Shown: positions 1 to 6,953 of the stretch, piece by piece | Layout of the letters: every line of letters starts with the position of its first letter | How positions within the stretch are numbered: position 1 is the first letter of the stretch | Source of the DNA: CAYSPU01 sp964432995 | GTDB lineage: Bacteria; Verrucomicrobiota; Verrucomicrobiia; Limisphaerales; JAHDYP01 | DNA: 21,423 nt | Direction: 5' to 3' | NCBI GenBank assembly: GCA_964432995.1 | Contig: CAYSPU010000085.1 | Coordinates: 1-21,423 of the forward strand | Position numbers and translations under genes: made by a program | The notes under the pieces: generated by a model | Databases searched by the model: none | Told to the model about the DNA's origin: nothing | The model's input: only the letters and a program-made list of their open reading frames with translations

Positions 1-866
1 TTGATGGTGCGGGCGGCGCGATAGACCTCGATGGGCTGCGCCCGGGTGACGGCGCTGAATCGCTGGGATCCGACCACCTGAATGATATCGCCGGCGGTGA
101 TGTACTCCTGGGCCTTGCGGACGTTAGCCAGGAACTGCTCGCGCGGTTGATTGGACGTGAAGGGAAGCGCGGGGATCTCCTCCGGAACGGCAACGTGGAT
201 GGGGGGGCACGGCTGTTCGAGAAGGGCGAGCAAGCGCTCAATCTCGGCGACGGCGTTCTCGTAAGCGTCCTCGGCGCCGGCCGCTTCATCCAGGTTGGCG
301 TTGACCAGGATCGTGAGGGTCTGGGCGACCCGGTCGAAGATCAGCAATTCGTCCGCAATGAGGAAGTAGAGCGTGGGCGTCTGCAGTTCGTCCTTCGGCG
401 GGCGGGGGACAACGGGTTCGACGTCGTGAATGAACTCGTAGCCGATGAAACCGACGGCGCCACCCGTGAACAGTCCGGGAAGACCGGGAACAGGGACCGG
501 CCGGAAGCGGCGGAGCACCTGCTCCACCACCTCGAGACCGTCGCGAACGGCGCCGGGCTCGGCCGGGGTGCGAGGAGCGGGGCGCGCGACGGTGAACGTG
601 CTCGTGGTTCGGCCGTCTTCGCGAATCTCAACGCGATCGGCGAGTTGCCGGATCACAATCCGCGGGCTGCAACCGACGAAGGAGTAGCGGCCGAGGCGTT
701 CGCCTCCTTCGACGGACTCGAAAAGGAAGGATTCGCCCTGTCCGCGTATCTTGGAGTAGGCGGACAGAGGGGTCTCGAAATCGGCGAGAAGTCGGCAGGT
801 GACGGGCACCAGGTTGCCGCGTTTGGCCAACTCAAGGAACTGGGGGAGTGCGGGATAGTAGCCCAT
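1..866 (-). CDS. trpE: Anthranilate synthase component I, N-terminal part (cut by window edge)
   Basis: TrpE converts chorismate and ammonia or glutamine to anthranilate, the first committed step of tryptophan synthesis, in the cytoplasm. The 288 visible residues read as the amino-terminal portion. Near residues 47-62 is the FLFESVEGGERLGRYSF block, where the family places the tryptophan feedback site. A GGAVGFIGYE segment lies at 135-144. The start of the chorismate-binding domain (QFLANVRKAQEYITAGDIIQ) lies at 244-263. The reading frame stays open to base 1, so the C-terminal catalytic half lies outside. I chose the ATG at 866 because the family usually begins a few residues before the LVPV/LL.D.ETP motif. 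It starts 21 bases after the stop of the upstream membrane-protein gene, so it probably shares a transcript with that gene and hisI. PabB or a salicylate synthase is less likely, given the intact ESVEGGE motif. Confidence 0.93.
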   Translation of the reverse strand, partial: MGYYPALPQFLELAKRGNLVPVTCRLLADFETPLSAYSKIRGQGESFLFESVEGGERLGRYSFVGCSPRIVIRQLADRVEIREDGRTTSTFTVARPAPRTPAEPGAVRDGLEVVEQVLRRFRPVPVPGLPGLFTGGAVGFIGYEFIHDVEPVVPRPPKDELQTPTLYFLIADELLIFDRVAQTLTILVNANLDEAAGAEDAYENAVAEIERLLALLEQPCPPIHVAVPEEIPALPFTSNQPREQFLANVRKAQEYITAGDIIQVVGSQRFSAVTRAQPIEVYRAARTI

Positions 867-887
867 GGACGGCAAGGGGCTGGGGGT

Positions 888-1421
888 TCAGGAAAAGGAC
901 CGTCGGATACGGTAGGCGGCCAGGGAGGTGTAGAAAGCGACGGCGATGGCGTAGGCGACGAGGCCGAGGCCAATCGCGAGGGGGACCGGAGGGGTGGTTT
1001 GAGGGGCGAACCAGACGAGGGCCACCCCGATGGCGCCGACCAGAAACGTCTGTCCGGCGAGGCAGGCAAGGTACAGGGGAAGCGGGGTCTGGCGGAGACG
1101 TTCGACATACCAATTGCGGTAGCCTTCCTCGCCGAGAACGCGCATGAGCCAGGCCGACTGGAAGTTCCGGGCCGCGACCAGCAGGCTGGTCGTCGCGATC
1201 ATGAGGGCGGCCAGAGGCCACGCGGCGAAGGCGAGACAGACGACGCCGTTGACGACGGCGCCCCACCTCCAACCGAGGCGTTTCGCGAGCGGATTGCCTT
1301 CGAGCACCAACCGCGGGGTGGCGATCCAAGTGCTCAGGAAATCGGCCGCGCGAGCCGCCGCGCATACGGCCAGCAGGGCACAGTAGACGGGGCTGCCGAA
1401 AGGGACGAGTTCCTCGCTCAT
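888..1421 (-). CDS. Four-helix integral membrane protein of unknown function
   Basis: The product is 177 residues with about four hydrophobic segments, near residues 12-30, 54-83, 115-139 and 147-168, and a basic C-terminal tail (RIRRSFS). A polar stretch EGNPLAKRLGWRWG at 41-54 lies between the first two helices and is the most recognisable motif. I do not recognise a named family. The start at 1421 is well supported: its ATG overlaps the hisI stop as ATGA, so translation is probably coupled. The longer open frame upstream is only hisI read in another phase. trpE follows 21 bases downstream. Position suggests co-expression with histidine and tryptophan genes, but nothing in the sequence shows a role in either pathway. 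A small transporter or membrane scaffold are possibilities only. Confidence 0.8.
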   Translation of the reverse strand: MSEELVPFGSPVYCALLAVCAAARAADFLSTWIATPRLVLEGNPLAKRLGWRWGAVVNGVVCLAFAAWPLAALMIATTSLLVAARNFQSAWLMRVLGEEGYRNWYVERLRQTPLPLYLACLAGQTFLVGAIGVALVWFAPQTTPPVPLAIGLGLVAYAIAVAFYTSLAAYRIRRSFS

Positions 1422-1816
1422 TTCTTGCCGTAGATTTCTTCCGGCGACAGGAGCCGGGGCTCGGTGATGCGGATGGCGCCTCCCGCCGGATCCACCGAGC
1501 GGAAGAAGCACGACCGGTAGCCCTCGTGACAGGCGGCGCCCACCTGTTCCACCTGGATCAGCAGAGTGTCGCCGTCACAGTCGAAGGCCAGGTCCTTGAC
1601 GTGCTGGACGTGGCCGCTGCTTTCGCCCTTCATCCAGTACTTCTGGCGCGACCGGCTCCAGAAATGTGTCTTGCCGGTCTCGAGAGTCTTTTCGATCGAC
1701 GCCCGGTTCATCCACGCCATCATGAGAACCCGGCCCGTGGTCTGATCCTGAACGATTGCCGGGATCAATCCGTCCGCCGTGAACTTCAGTTGCTCCCACA
1801 AGTGATTCGTTGTCAT
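1418..1816 (-). CDS. hisI: Phosphoribosyl-AMP cyclohydrolase
   Basis: HisI opens the purine ring of phosphoribosyl-AMP, the third step of histidine synthesis, as a metal-dependent cytoplasmic homodimer. The 132-residue product matches the usual length of stand-alone HisI, and no HisE (pyrophosphohydrolase) domain is fused to it. Diagnostic motifs are RVLMMAWMN at 29-37, THFWSRSR.K.W.KGESSGH at 50-69, the metal-binding DCDGD at 79-83, and the cysteines C96 and C103 in CHEGYRSC. I chose the ATG at 1816 (MTTNHLWEQLKF) because the family starts just before this segment. A longer frame back to 1951 adds an unconserved Arg/Pro-rich leader. The stop overlaps the ATG of the membrane-protein gene. A 238-base gap, including a hairpin, separates it from hisF. 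Confidence 0.95.
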   Translation of the reverse strand: MTTNHLWEQLKFTADGLIPAIVQDQTTGRVLMMAWMNRASIEKTLETGKTHFWSRSRQKYWMKGESSGHVQHVKDLAFDCDGDTLLIQVEQVGAACHEGYRSCFFRSVDPAGGAIRITEPRLLSPEEIYGKK

Positions 1817-1981
1817 GACTGCCCTTCGTTCTTTCCGCCGGGCGGACGGTGCTCGGCGTTCAGGCCGGCATCGGGTCTCCCGGCCGTTTGTCCAGCGAGG
1901 CGGCGCCTCAGACCATGGCTGTTCAACTTGACTCGGACATCTGACGGCCATTCGGTTCCGCCTCTGCCGCCGCCTCGCCTA

Positions 1982-2057
1982 TAGAGTCCTTGAATCCTGA
2001 AACGCCGAATTCAGAACTTGATCTGTCAACAACGTGTTCTGAACTTCAAGGACTCTA
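1982..2057 (-). repeat. Nested inverted repeat at the hisF 3' end
   Basis: A perfect 13-bp inverted repeat, TAGAGTCCTTGAA (1982-1994) against TTCAAGGACTCTA (2045-2057), encloses a second pair, TTCAGAAC (2010-2017) and GTTCTGAA (2036-2043). The right outer arm includes the hisF stop codon. In RNA this would form a long interrupted stem just after hisF. There is no U-tract, so it is not a standard intrinsic terminator. It could attenuate or process the hisF-hisI transcript, or be a small inserted palindromic element. Confidence 0.6.
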
Positions 2058-2831
2058 GGGAATGCGGACCGGAATCCCGTGGGCGGCCAGGAACCGCTTG
2101 ACTTCGGTGACCGTGTATTCGCCGAAGTGGAAGATGCTGGCCGCCAGCACCGCGTCGGCGCGGCCTTCCCGCAACACTTCGACCAGATGCTCGAGACAAC
2201 CCGCACCGCCACTGGCCACGACGGGCACTCCCACCATCTCGCTGACCCGGCGCGTTACCTCCAGATCGTAACCAGCCTTGGTGCCGTCCGCATCAATGCT
2301 GTTCAGCACGATCTCACCGGCGCCCAGCGATACCGCCTCGACCGCCCATTCGATGGCACGGCGCCCCGTCGGGCGACGCGCGCCATGCGAGTAGACCTCC
2401 CAGCCGCCGGCGCCCGTGCGTCGCGCGTCGATCGAGACGACAATGCACTGGCTGCCAAACTTCTCCGCGCCGGCACGGATCAGCTCCGGCTTGGCCAGGG
2501 CCGCCGAGTTGATGCTGATCTTGTCCGCCCCGGCCCGGAGTAACGTCTGCATGTCGCCGATCGTCCGGACACCGCCCCCCACAGTGAGCGGCATGAAACA
2601 CCGATCGGCCGTGCGCTCAATGATGTCCACCATCGTCTCGCGTCCGTGCGCCGTCGCGGTGATGTCGAAGAACACCATCTCGTCGGCACCCTGTTGATCG
2701 TAGCGCAGGGCCAACTCGACCGGGTCACCCACGTTGCGCAGTTCGCCGGCTTCCGCCTTGCCGAACTGCCGTCCGCGAGTGACCTGGCTGCCGTGGACGT
2801 CCAGACAGGGGATGACGCGTTTGGCCAACAT
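2055..2831 (-). CDS. hisF: Imidazole glycerol phosphate synthase, cyclase subunit
   Basis: HisF is the (beta/alpha)8 cyclase half of IGP synthase. With HisH it converts PRFAR plus ammonia to imidazole glycerol phosphate and AICAR. The 258-residue product has the family length. The two catalytic aspartates are D11 (RVIPCLDV) and D135 (VVSIDAR). Phosphate-binding loops are visible as LTVGGGVRT at 82-90 and VVASGGAG at 204-211, with SIDADGT at 178-184. HisF rather than HisA is indicated by the SIDADGTKAGYD block and the C-terminal FHFGEYTV. The ATG at 2831 gives the canonical MLAKRVIPCLD start, and the upstream in-frame extension is low-complexity. No Shine-Dalgarno is seen. A promoter-like site ends 13 bases upstream, implying an almost leaderless mRNA. 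hisH is not in the window. Confidence 0.96.
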   Translation of the reverse strand: MLAKRVIPCLDVHGSQVTRGRQFGKAEAGELRNVGDPVELALRYDQQGADEMVFFDITATAHGRETMVDIIERTADRCFMPLTVGGGVRTIGDMQTLLRAGADKISINSAALAKPELIRAGAEKFGSQCIVVSIDARRTGAGGWEVYSHGARRPTGRRAIEWAVEAVSLGAGEIVLNSIDADGTKAGYDLEVTRRVSEMVGVPVVASGGAGCLEHLVEVLREGRADAVLAASIFHFGEYTVTEVKRFLAAHGIPVRIP

Positions 2832-2844
2832 GCCAGAGCAGGGA

Positions 2845-2873
2845 CCTATACGATCTGCCGCGGGAGCTGACAA
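2845..2873 (-). promoter_or_regulatory. Predicted hisF promoter
   Basis: Read on the minus strand there is TTGTCA (2873-2868), a 17-base spacer, and TATAGG (2850-2845). Transcription would begin near 2838, leaving about seven bases before the hisF ATG. This is pattern recognition only, but both boxes match the sigma-70 consensus well in an otherwise GC-rich gap. Confidence 0.5.
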
Positions 2874-2991
2874 GGAGGAAGCGGAGTGCCTTGCACCAGC
2901 GGGCCGCATGGCGGAGAATCGCCTGCATCCGGGGCGTAGCCGACTCCGCTGCCGCGCGGCAGCGCGGGGAACGCCAATCCGGGCCGACCGC

Positions 2992-4008
2992 ATGGGGACA
3001 CCATTCTCGAGCGAGGCGTGCGCGCGGGCTGCGGAATACAGCAGCCGGCATCAGGGGCTTTCGCTCATCGTGCAGGTGAACGGTCGCCGGATGTTTGAAC
3101 ACCACGCACCCGGGGTGGATATGGAGCGGCCGCACGATGTGGCCAGCGGCACCAAGAGCTTTGCCGGCGTGCTCGCCGCGGCCGCCGCGGCGGACGGCCT
3201 GCTCCAATTCGATGAGCCCGTGGTGGAGACCATCGAGGAATGGCGGGCGGACCCGGTCAAATCGCGGATCACGATTCGGCAACTGCTCCATCTGGTGAGC
3301 GGATTGGCGGGCGGTTCGAAGCCGGGTCACATCCCGGAGTATGAGGAAGCGCTTCAGGCCCCGTCGGTCTCGGAGCCGGGCGCAAGATTTCACTATGCCA
3401 ACGCGCCGTTCCAAGTGTTCGGCGAAATCATGCGGCGGAAGCTGCGGGCCCTGGTGGAAGACCCCCTGGTTTACCTGCAGGCCCGCGTGCTGGATGCGAT
3501 TGGCCTGCGGGTGGGCCGATGGCGCCGGGGGCGGGACGGCCAGCCGAGTTGGGCCTCGGGTGCCTCGCTGGCGGCGCGGGAGTGGGTCAAATTGGGAGAA
3601 CTCGTGCGCGAGGAAGGCCGCCAGTCCGATCGCGAGTTGATTCCGGCGGCGTCGCTCCGGGAGTGTTTCCAGGGGAGCGCGGACAATCCGGCCTACGGTC
3701 TGGCGTGGTGGCTCAACGCGCCGCTGCCGCCGGGACGCCGCCCGGTGCTCCGCCAGGCCACACTCGGTCTTGACGATCTCTGGGCCGACCCGTGGGTGCC
3801 ACGGGACTTGGTTTACGCGGCCGGAGCCGCCAAGCAGCGGCTGTATGTGAGCCGGAAGGAAGGCTGGGTGGCGGTGCGGCAGGCCGGCGGCGTGCACGCC
3901 GCATTGGCTCACGGAGAACGCAGCCCCTTTTCCGACCGCGAGTTCCTGAGCCGCCTCCTGGATGCGGAGGTCGCTCCGACGACCGCCGCAGTGCCCGACG
4001 GACATTAG
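2992..4008 (+). CDS. Serine beta-lactamase-family hydrolase (class C / esterase-like)
   Basis: This 338-residue protein has the fold signatures of penicillin-binding protein/class C beta-lactamase-like hydrolases. The nucleophile motif S52-G-T-K55 is followed by Y135-A-N137. Between them lies the ITIRQLLHLVSGL block (93-105) typical of this superfamily. A clear KTG-type third motif was not identified. No signal peptide is visible from this start, so a cytoplasmic esterase or peptidase role is as likely as cell-wall or beta-lactam hydrolysis. I chose the ATG at 2992 because homology-like sequence begins there. The earlier ATG at 2908 and further upstream codons read as Arg-rich non-conserved sequence. 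The substrate cannot be told. It diverges from hisF and ends just before a strong hairpin. Confidence 0.78.
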   Translation: MGTPFSSEACARAAEYSSRHQGLSLIVQVNGRRMFEHHAPGVDMERPHDVASGTKSFAGVLAAAAAADGLLQFDEPVVETIEEWRADPVKSRITIRQLLHLVSGLAGGSKPGHIPEYEEALQAPSVSEPGARFHYANAPFQVFGEIMRRKLRALVEDPLVYLQARVLDAIGLRVGRWRRGRDGQPSWASGASLAAREWVKLGELVREEGRQSDRELIPAASLRECFQGSADNPAYGLAWWLNAPLPPGRRPVLRQATLGLDDLWADPWVPRDLVYAAGAAKQRLYVSRKEGWVAVRQAGGVHAALAHGERSPFSDREFLSRLLDAEVAPTTAAVPDGH

Positions 4009-4018
4009 CGGTTCACCC

Positions 4019-4049
4019 GGGCATTTCACGCTCCCTGCGTGAAATGTCC
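4019..4049 (+). terminator. Hairpin terminator after the serine hydrolase gene
   Basis: CATTTCACGC (4022-4031), a five-base loop and GCGTGAAATG (4037-4046) form a perfect 10-bp stem. It extends to about 13 bp with one G-U pair. It begins 11 bases after the hydrolase stop codon and faces the 3' end of the convergent ispA gene. It lacks a U-run, so it may act as an mRNA 3' stabiliser or bidirectional transcription boundary rather than a textbook terminator. Confidence 0.55.
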
Positions 4050-4150
4050 GCCCGCAGGGCCGCTTCAGCCCCGCGGCTGCGGGGGCTCATGGGCAGGCGG
4101 ATTCATGGAGTAACGCCGACTCGCCGGCGGGCCGACCTCCGACGCCCCGG

Positions 4151-4300
4151 TTACCCCGAAAACAGGTGGGGCGCGACTCCGAGGAGGACTCGCGAGCAGG
4201 CCTCCGAGCTGAGCTCGCGAGCAGACCTCCGGGCGCGCCGGAAGAACGTGCCAGGTTGGATGCTCTTCCGGCGCCCTCGGAGAGGTCGCCCTACCTTTCG
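4151..4300 (-). repeat. Dispersed repeat family 1, copy A
   Basis: Read on the minus strand, the element starts with AAGGTAGGGCGACCTCTCC and GAGGGCGCCG. It continues through two copies of a CTGCTCGCGAG-type unit and ends near GTTTTCGGGGTAACC. The same modules in the same order occur on the plus strand at 6632-6785. The head and a related GC-rich palindrome recur at 9452-9557. It fills most of the gap between the convergent hydrolase and ispA genes and has no coding potential I trust. Confidence 0.75.
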
Positions 4301-4354
4301 GGATCCCGGCAGGGGCAGGGAGATTCAAGGGACACCGGAACCCCGCCGCCGAAG

Positions 4355-5281
4355 TCACCGGTCGCGGCGGAGGAGATAGTCCGCCAACGCTTCGAGGGCG
4401 GCAGCCCGGCCCCGGAACGGCCGGAGCGCGCCGAAGGCCTCGGCCGTGAGTCGGGCGGCGATCCGACGCGATCGATCAAGGCCGACGATCGACGGGTAGG
4501 TCGCCTTCTGCGCCGCCGCGTCCTTGCCGGCAGTCTTGCCCAACTGCTCGCTCGTCTGCGTCACGTCGAGGATGTCGTCGATGATCTGAAACGCGAGCCC
4601 GACGCAGTGGCCGAAGCGGGTCAATGCCCGGAGTTGGGCGGAAGTGGCGTTGGCGCTCATCCCGCCGAGGCGGACGGAGGCGGAGAGAAGGGCGGAGGTC
4701 TTGCGTTCATGGATGTAACGGAGTTGGGCGACAGAGATGCGCTTGCCTTCACTCTCCAGGTCGGCCACCTGTCCGGCGATCAGTTCGAGGGAACCGGCCG
4801 CTCGGGCGAGTTCGAGGATGACGTTGCGGTGGTGGTAGCGGGGACCGACGTGGCAGAGGGCAGCCACTTCGAAAGCCTGGGTGAGGAGCGCGTCGCCGGC
4901 GAGGATGGCGATGCCTTCGCCGAAAACCTTGTGGCTGGTGAGACGTCCGCGGCGGTAGTCATCGTTGTCCATCGCCGGGAGGTCGTCGTGAATCAGGGAG
5001 TAGGTGTGGATGCACTCGACGGCGCAGGCGAGGGGCATGGCCCGGGCGGTCTGCCCGCCGCAGGCCTCCGCGGCGGCAAGCGTCAGGATGGGGCGAAGCC
5101 GCTTGCCGCCGGCGAACAGGGAGTAGCGCATGGCCCGGTGGATGGTAGCCGGGCGTGCCGTGGCGCGCGGCAGGAAACGGTCGAGAGCGCGGTTGACTTC
5201 GGCGCTGCGCCGGGACAGGTATTCCGGCAGCGGGAAGCTGGGGACAGCGCGGGCGGCCGGTGATCGAGACGTCGCTGGCAT
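4355..5281 (-). CDS. ispA: Polyprenyl (farnesyl/geranyl) diphosphate synthase
   Basis: This cytoplasmic trans-prenyltransferase condenses isopentenyl diphosphate with allylic diphosphates to give C15 (possibly C20) chains for quinones, undecaprenyl carriers and other isoprenoids. The 308 residues carry GGKRLRP at 58-64, the first aspartate-rich motif DDLPAMD at 99-105, KTSALL near 194-199, and the second aspartate-rich motif DDILD at 235-239. The IHTYSLIHDDLPAMDNDD context is close to E. coli IspA, favouring farnesyl diphosphate as product. The frame is open much further upstream (to about 6490), but that part is antisense to the fusion-protein gene. The ATG at 5281 gives the family length. 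No Shine-Dalgarno is seen and a promoter-like box ends seven bases upstream. Confidence 0.93.
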   Translation of the reverse strand: MPATSRSPAARAVPSFPLPEYLSRRSAEVNRALDRFLPRATARPATIHRAMRYSLFAGGKRLRPILTLAAAEACGGQTARAMPLACAVECIHTYSLIHDDLPAMDNDDYRRGRLTSHKVFGEGIAILAGDALLTQAFEVAALCHVGPRYHHRNVILELARAAGSLELIAGQVADLESEGKRISVAQLRYIHERKTSALLSASVRLGGMSANATSAQLRALTRFGHCVGLAFQIIDDILDVTQTSEQLGKTAGKDAAAQKATYPSIVGLDRSRRIAARLTAEAFGALRPFRGRAAALEALADYLLRRDR

Positions 5282-5287
5282 GCGGCT

Positions 5288-5316
5288 CTTGTAACGGATG
5301 GACCGGCATCGGGCAA
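5288..5316 (-). promoter_or_regulatory. Predicted ispA promoter
   Basis: On the minus strand TTGCCC (5316-5311), a 17-base spacer and TACAAG (5293-5288) stand immediately before the ispA ATG at 5281. A start site about seven bases past the -10 box would fall on the ATG itself, implying a leaderless transcript. Each box matches four of six consensus bases. Confidence 0.4.
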
Positions 5317-5357
5317 GAAGGGCATTCCGCCGGAGCGCATTCTTCCCATTCTTCCAT

Positions 5358-5386
5358 TTGCGCCGCAGCGGTTCCTTCACTACAGT
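5358..5386 (+). promoter_or_regulatory. Predicted promoter of the export operon
   Basis: TTGCGC (5358-5363), a 17-base spacer and TACAGT (5381-5386) precede the fusion-protein ATG at 5402. The expected start near 5393 leaves only about nine untranslated bases. It lies back-to-back with the predicted ispA promoter, so a regulator bound between them could affect both genes. Confidence 0.4.
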
Positions 5387-5401
5387 CACCCGCCGCTGGA
5401 C

Positions 5402-6562
5402 ATGAAGAAGTGGATTCTGCTGATTGTGATACTGGCCGGGGCCGCCTGGGGCGCGCTGCAGTGGCGCCCCTGGGAGGCTGGGCCCGTGACCATTGACCCC
5501 AACGCCCGCCCAACGGAGGCCCTGATCGAAACCCGGGACATCCAGTTCACGGTCAACGCGGCCGGCGACATCGGCCCCGCCGAACAGGTCTCGGTCCGCC
5601 CCGAAGTCAACGGCAAGATCGCCACGCTGGACGTCGACCTCGGCGATACGGTCAAGAAGGACGCCACACTGTTCACTCTGGATGACCGCGATCTGCAGAT
5701 CGAACGCCAATCGCAGGAAAAGGAGGTCGAACGGGCGCGCCTCCAGCGGGACCAGGCGGAGCGGAACTACGCCCGCGCCCAACAGTTGTTCGAGGAAAAA
5801 CTGATCTCCCAGGAGCTCTTTGAACAAACGCGCACGGAGTTCGAGTTGGCCAAGAACGCCCTCGAACGCTCCCAGAAATCCCTCGATCTCGTCAACGATC
5901 GCATCCGGAAGACCCGCATCCTGGCGCCGTTCGACTGCACCATCCTCACCCGCCCGGTGTCCATGGGGCAGGCCGTCTCCGGTTCCGGCGGCTTCAACAG
6001 CGGCACGGAGGTTCTCACCATTGCCGACCTTCACGAGATGATCATCAACGCGCACATCAACCAGGCCGATGTCTCCAGCCTGAAGGTCGGTCAGCAGGTC
6101 GACGTCGAGATCGAAGCGGTGGCCGGCCTCCGCGTCGTCGGCACCGTCGAACGCGTCGCCCCCCAGGCCACCATCCGAAACAACATCAAGGGTTTCGCCA
6201 CCCGCATCCTGCTCACGGACGTCGACCCCCGCATTCGCCCTGGCATGACGGCGAACATCAAGATCCCGGTGGCCTCCGTCGACCGGGCGGTCGCGGTTCC
6301 CCTCGGCGCCGTCTTCACCGAGATTGACCCGGACACCGGCGAGACCGAGCGCTACGTCTACGTCAAACGGGGCAACGATTGGGAACGGCGCACCGTGCAA
6401 ATCGGCGTCTCCGATTACTTCTTCGCCGAGGTGAAACAAGGCCTCGCCTCGGGGGAAACCGTCAGCCTCGAGCTGCCCAAGTCCGAGCAAGGCAAGGCAA
6501 CCAAGGAAGCCGCCGCCAACGGCGGACGTCCAGGCAGCACCGGACCGCGCCCGCGCAGTTGA
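5402..6562 (+). CDS. Periplasmic adaptor / membrane-fusion protein (MacA/HlyD-like)
   Basis: In tripartite exporters this protein links an inner-membrane permease to an outer-membrane channel. The 386 residues start with MKK and a hydrophobic anchor (about 4-20) leading into the periplasm. A split lipoyl domain follows: EQVSVRPEVNGKIATLDVDLGD around 61-82, with its second half ILAPFDCTILTRPVSMGQAV at 173-192. Between the halves is a long charged heptad-type coiled coil (about 98-168). Beta-barrel and membrane-proximal domains follow, with IRPGMTANIKIPV at 278-290. The tail is short and Gly/Pro/Arg-rich. The ATPase and two permeases lie downstream in the same direction, so it is assigned to a MacAB-type system. 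No TolC-like channel is present in the window. A gap of 391 bases, mostly repeats, separates it from the ATPase. Confidence 0.9.
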   Translation: MKKWILLIVILAGAAWGALQWRPWEAGPVTIDPNARPTEALIETRDIQFTVNAAGDIGPAEQVSVRPEVNGKIATLDVDLGDTVKKDATLFTLDDRDLQIERQSQEKEVERARLQRDQAERNYARAQQLFEEKLISQELFEQTRTEFELAKNALERSQKSLDLVNDRIRKTRILAPFDCTILTRPVSMGQAVSGSGGFNSGTEVLTIADLHEMIINAHINQADVSSLKVGQQVDVEIEAVAGLRVVGTVERVAPQATIRNNIKGFATRILLTDVDPRIRPGMTANIKIPVASVDRAVAVPLGAVFTEIDPDTGETERYVYVKRGNDWERRTVQIGVSDYFFAEVKQGLASGETVSLELPKSEQGKATKEAAANGGRPGSTGPRPRS

Positions 6563-6631
6563 GCCTCTGGTGAACGCCGGCTCTCAGCTTCCCATGAATC
6601 CCCCTACCTATTCTGGGATGCCGCTTCTCGT

Positions 6632-6785
6632 GAAAGGTGGGACGACCTCTCCGAGGGCGCCGCGGGATGCTGTCGCCGAGCCAGTCCGCGGCGGCGCGAT
6701 GCGGCGACCTGCTCGCGAGTCCTCCTCGGAGCCTGCTCGCGAGTCCTCCTCCGAGTCGCGGCCTACCAGTCTTCGGGGTGACCGT
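6632..6785 (+). repeat. Dispersed repeat family 1, copy B
   Basis: This copy has the head GAAAGGTGGGACGACCTCTC and GAGGGCGCCG. It also has two adjacent 24-base units (CCTGCTCGCGAGTCCTCCTC plus GGAG, then the same with CGAG) and the tail CTTCGGGGTGACCG. It is collinear with the element at 4151-4300 but on the opposite strand. It lies between the fusion-protein and ATPase genes. Confidence 0.75.
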
Positions 6786-6848
6786 AACAACGTTCAACGT
6801 TCAACGTTCAACGCTCAACGCTCAACGTCCAACGCTCAACGCACAACT
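6786..6848 (+). repeat. Heptamer tandem array (TTCAACG)
   Basis: Seven clean consecutive 7-base units (TTCAACG, CTCAACG or TCCAACG, 6793-6841) are flanked by one degenerate unit on each side. Inverted units (GTTGAAC, CGTTGAG) follow at about 6864-6892, so the array could fold back on itself. It is non-coding, 100-160 bases upstream of the ATPase start. Confidence 0.85.
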
Positions 6849-6953
6849 TGCCCCCAGTGGAATGTTGAACGGTGGACGTTCAACGTTGAGCGTTCGGTGG
6901 TTCATGGTCCCCGTGGCGCCTCAAACCGTTGGATGTAGGCCTTCTCTACCACC

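Noticed and set aside
147..1433. A 428-residue plus-strand frame at the left edge
   Set aside because: It is antisense to trpE and the membrane-protein gene, both with clear family or coupling evidence.
2872..2880. A strong AAGGAGGAA Shine-Dalgarno-like sequence on the plus strand
   Set aside because: No in-frame start of the serine hydrolase lies at a suitable distance. It overlaps the -35 box of hisF on the other strand.
4355..6490. A continuous 711-residue frame on the minus strand suggesting a large fusion protein
   Set aside because: Only its last 308 residues are the prenyl synthase. The rest is antisense to the fusion-protein gene and has no domain sense.
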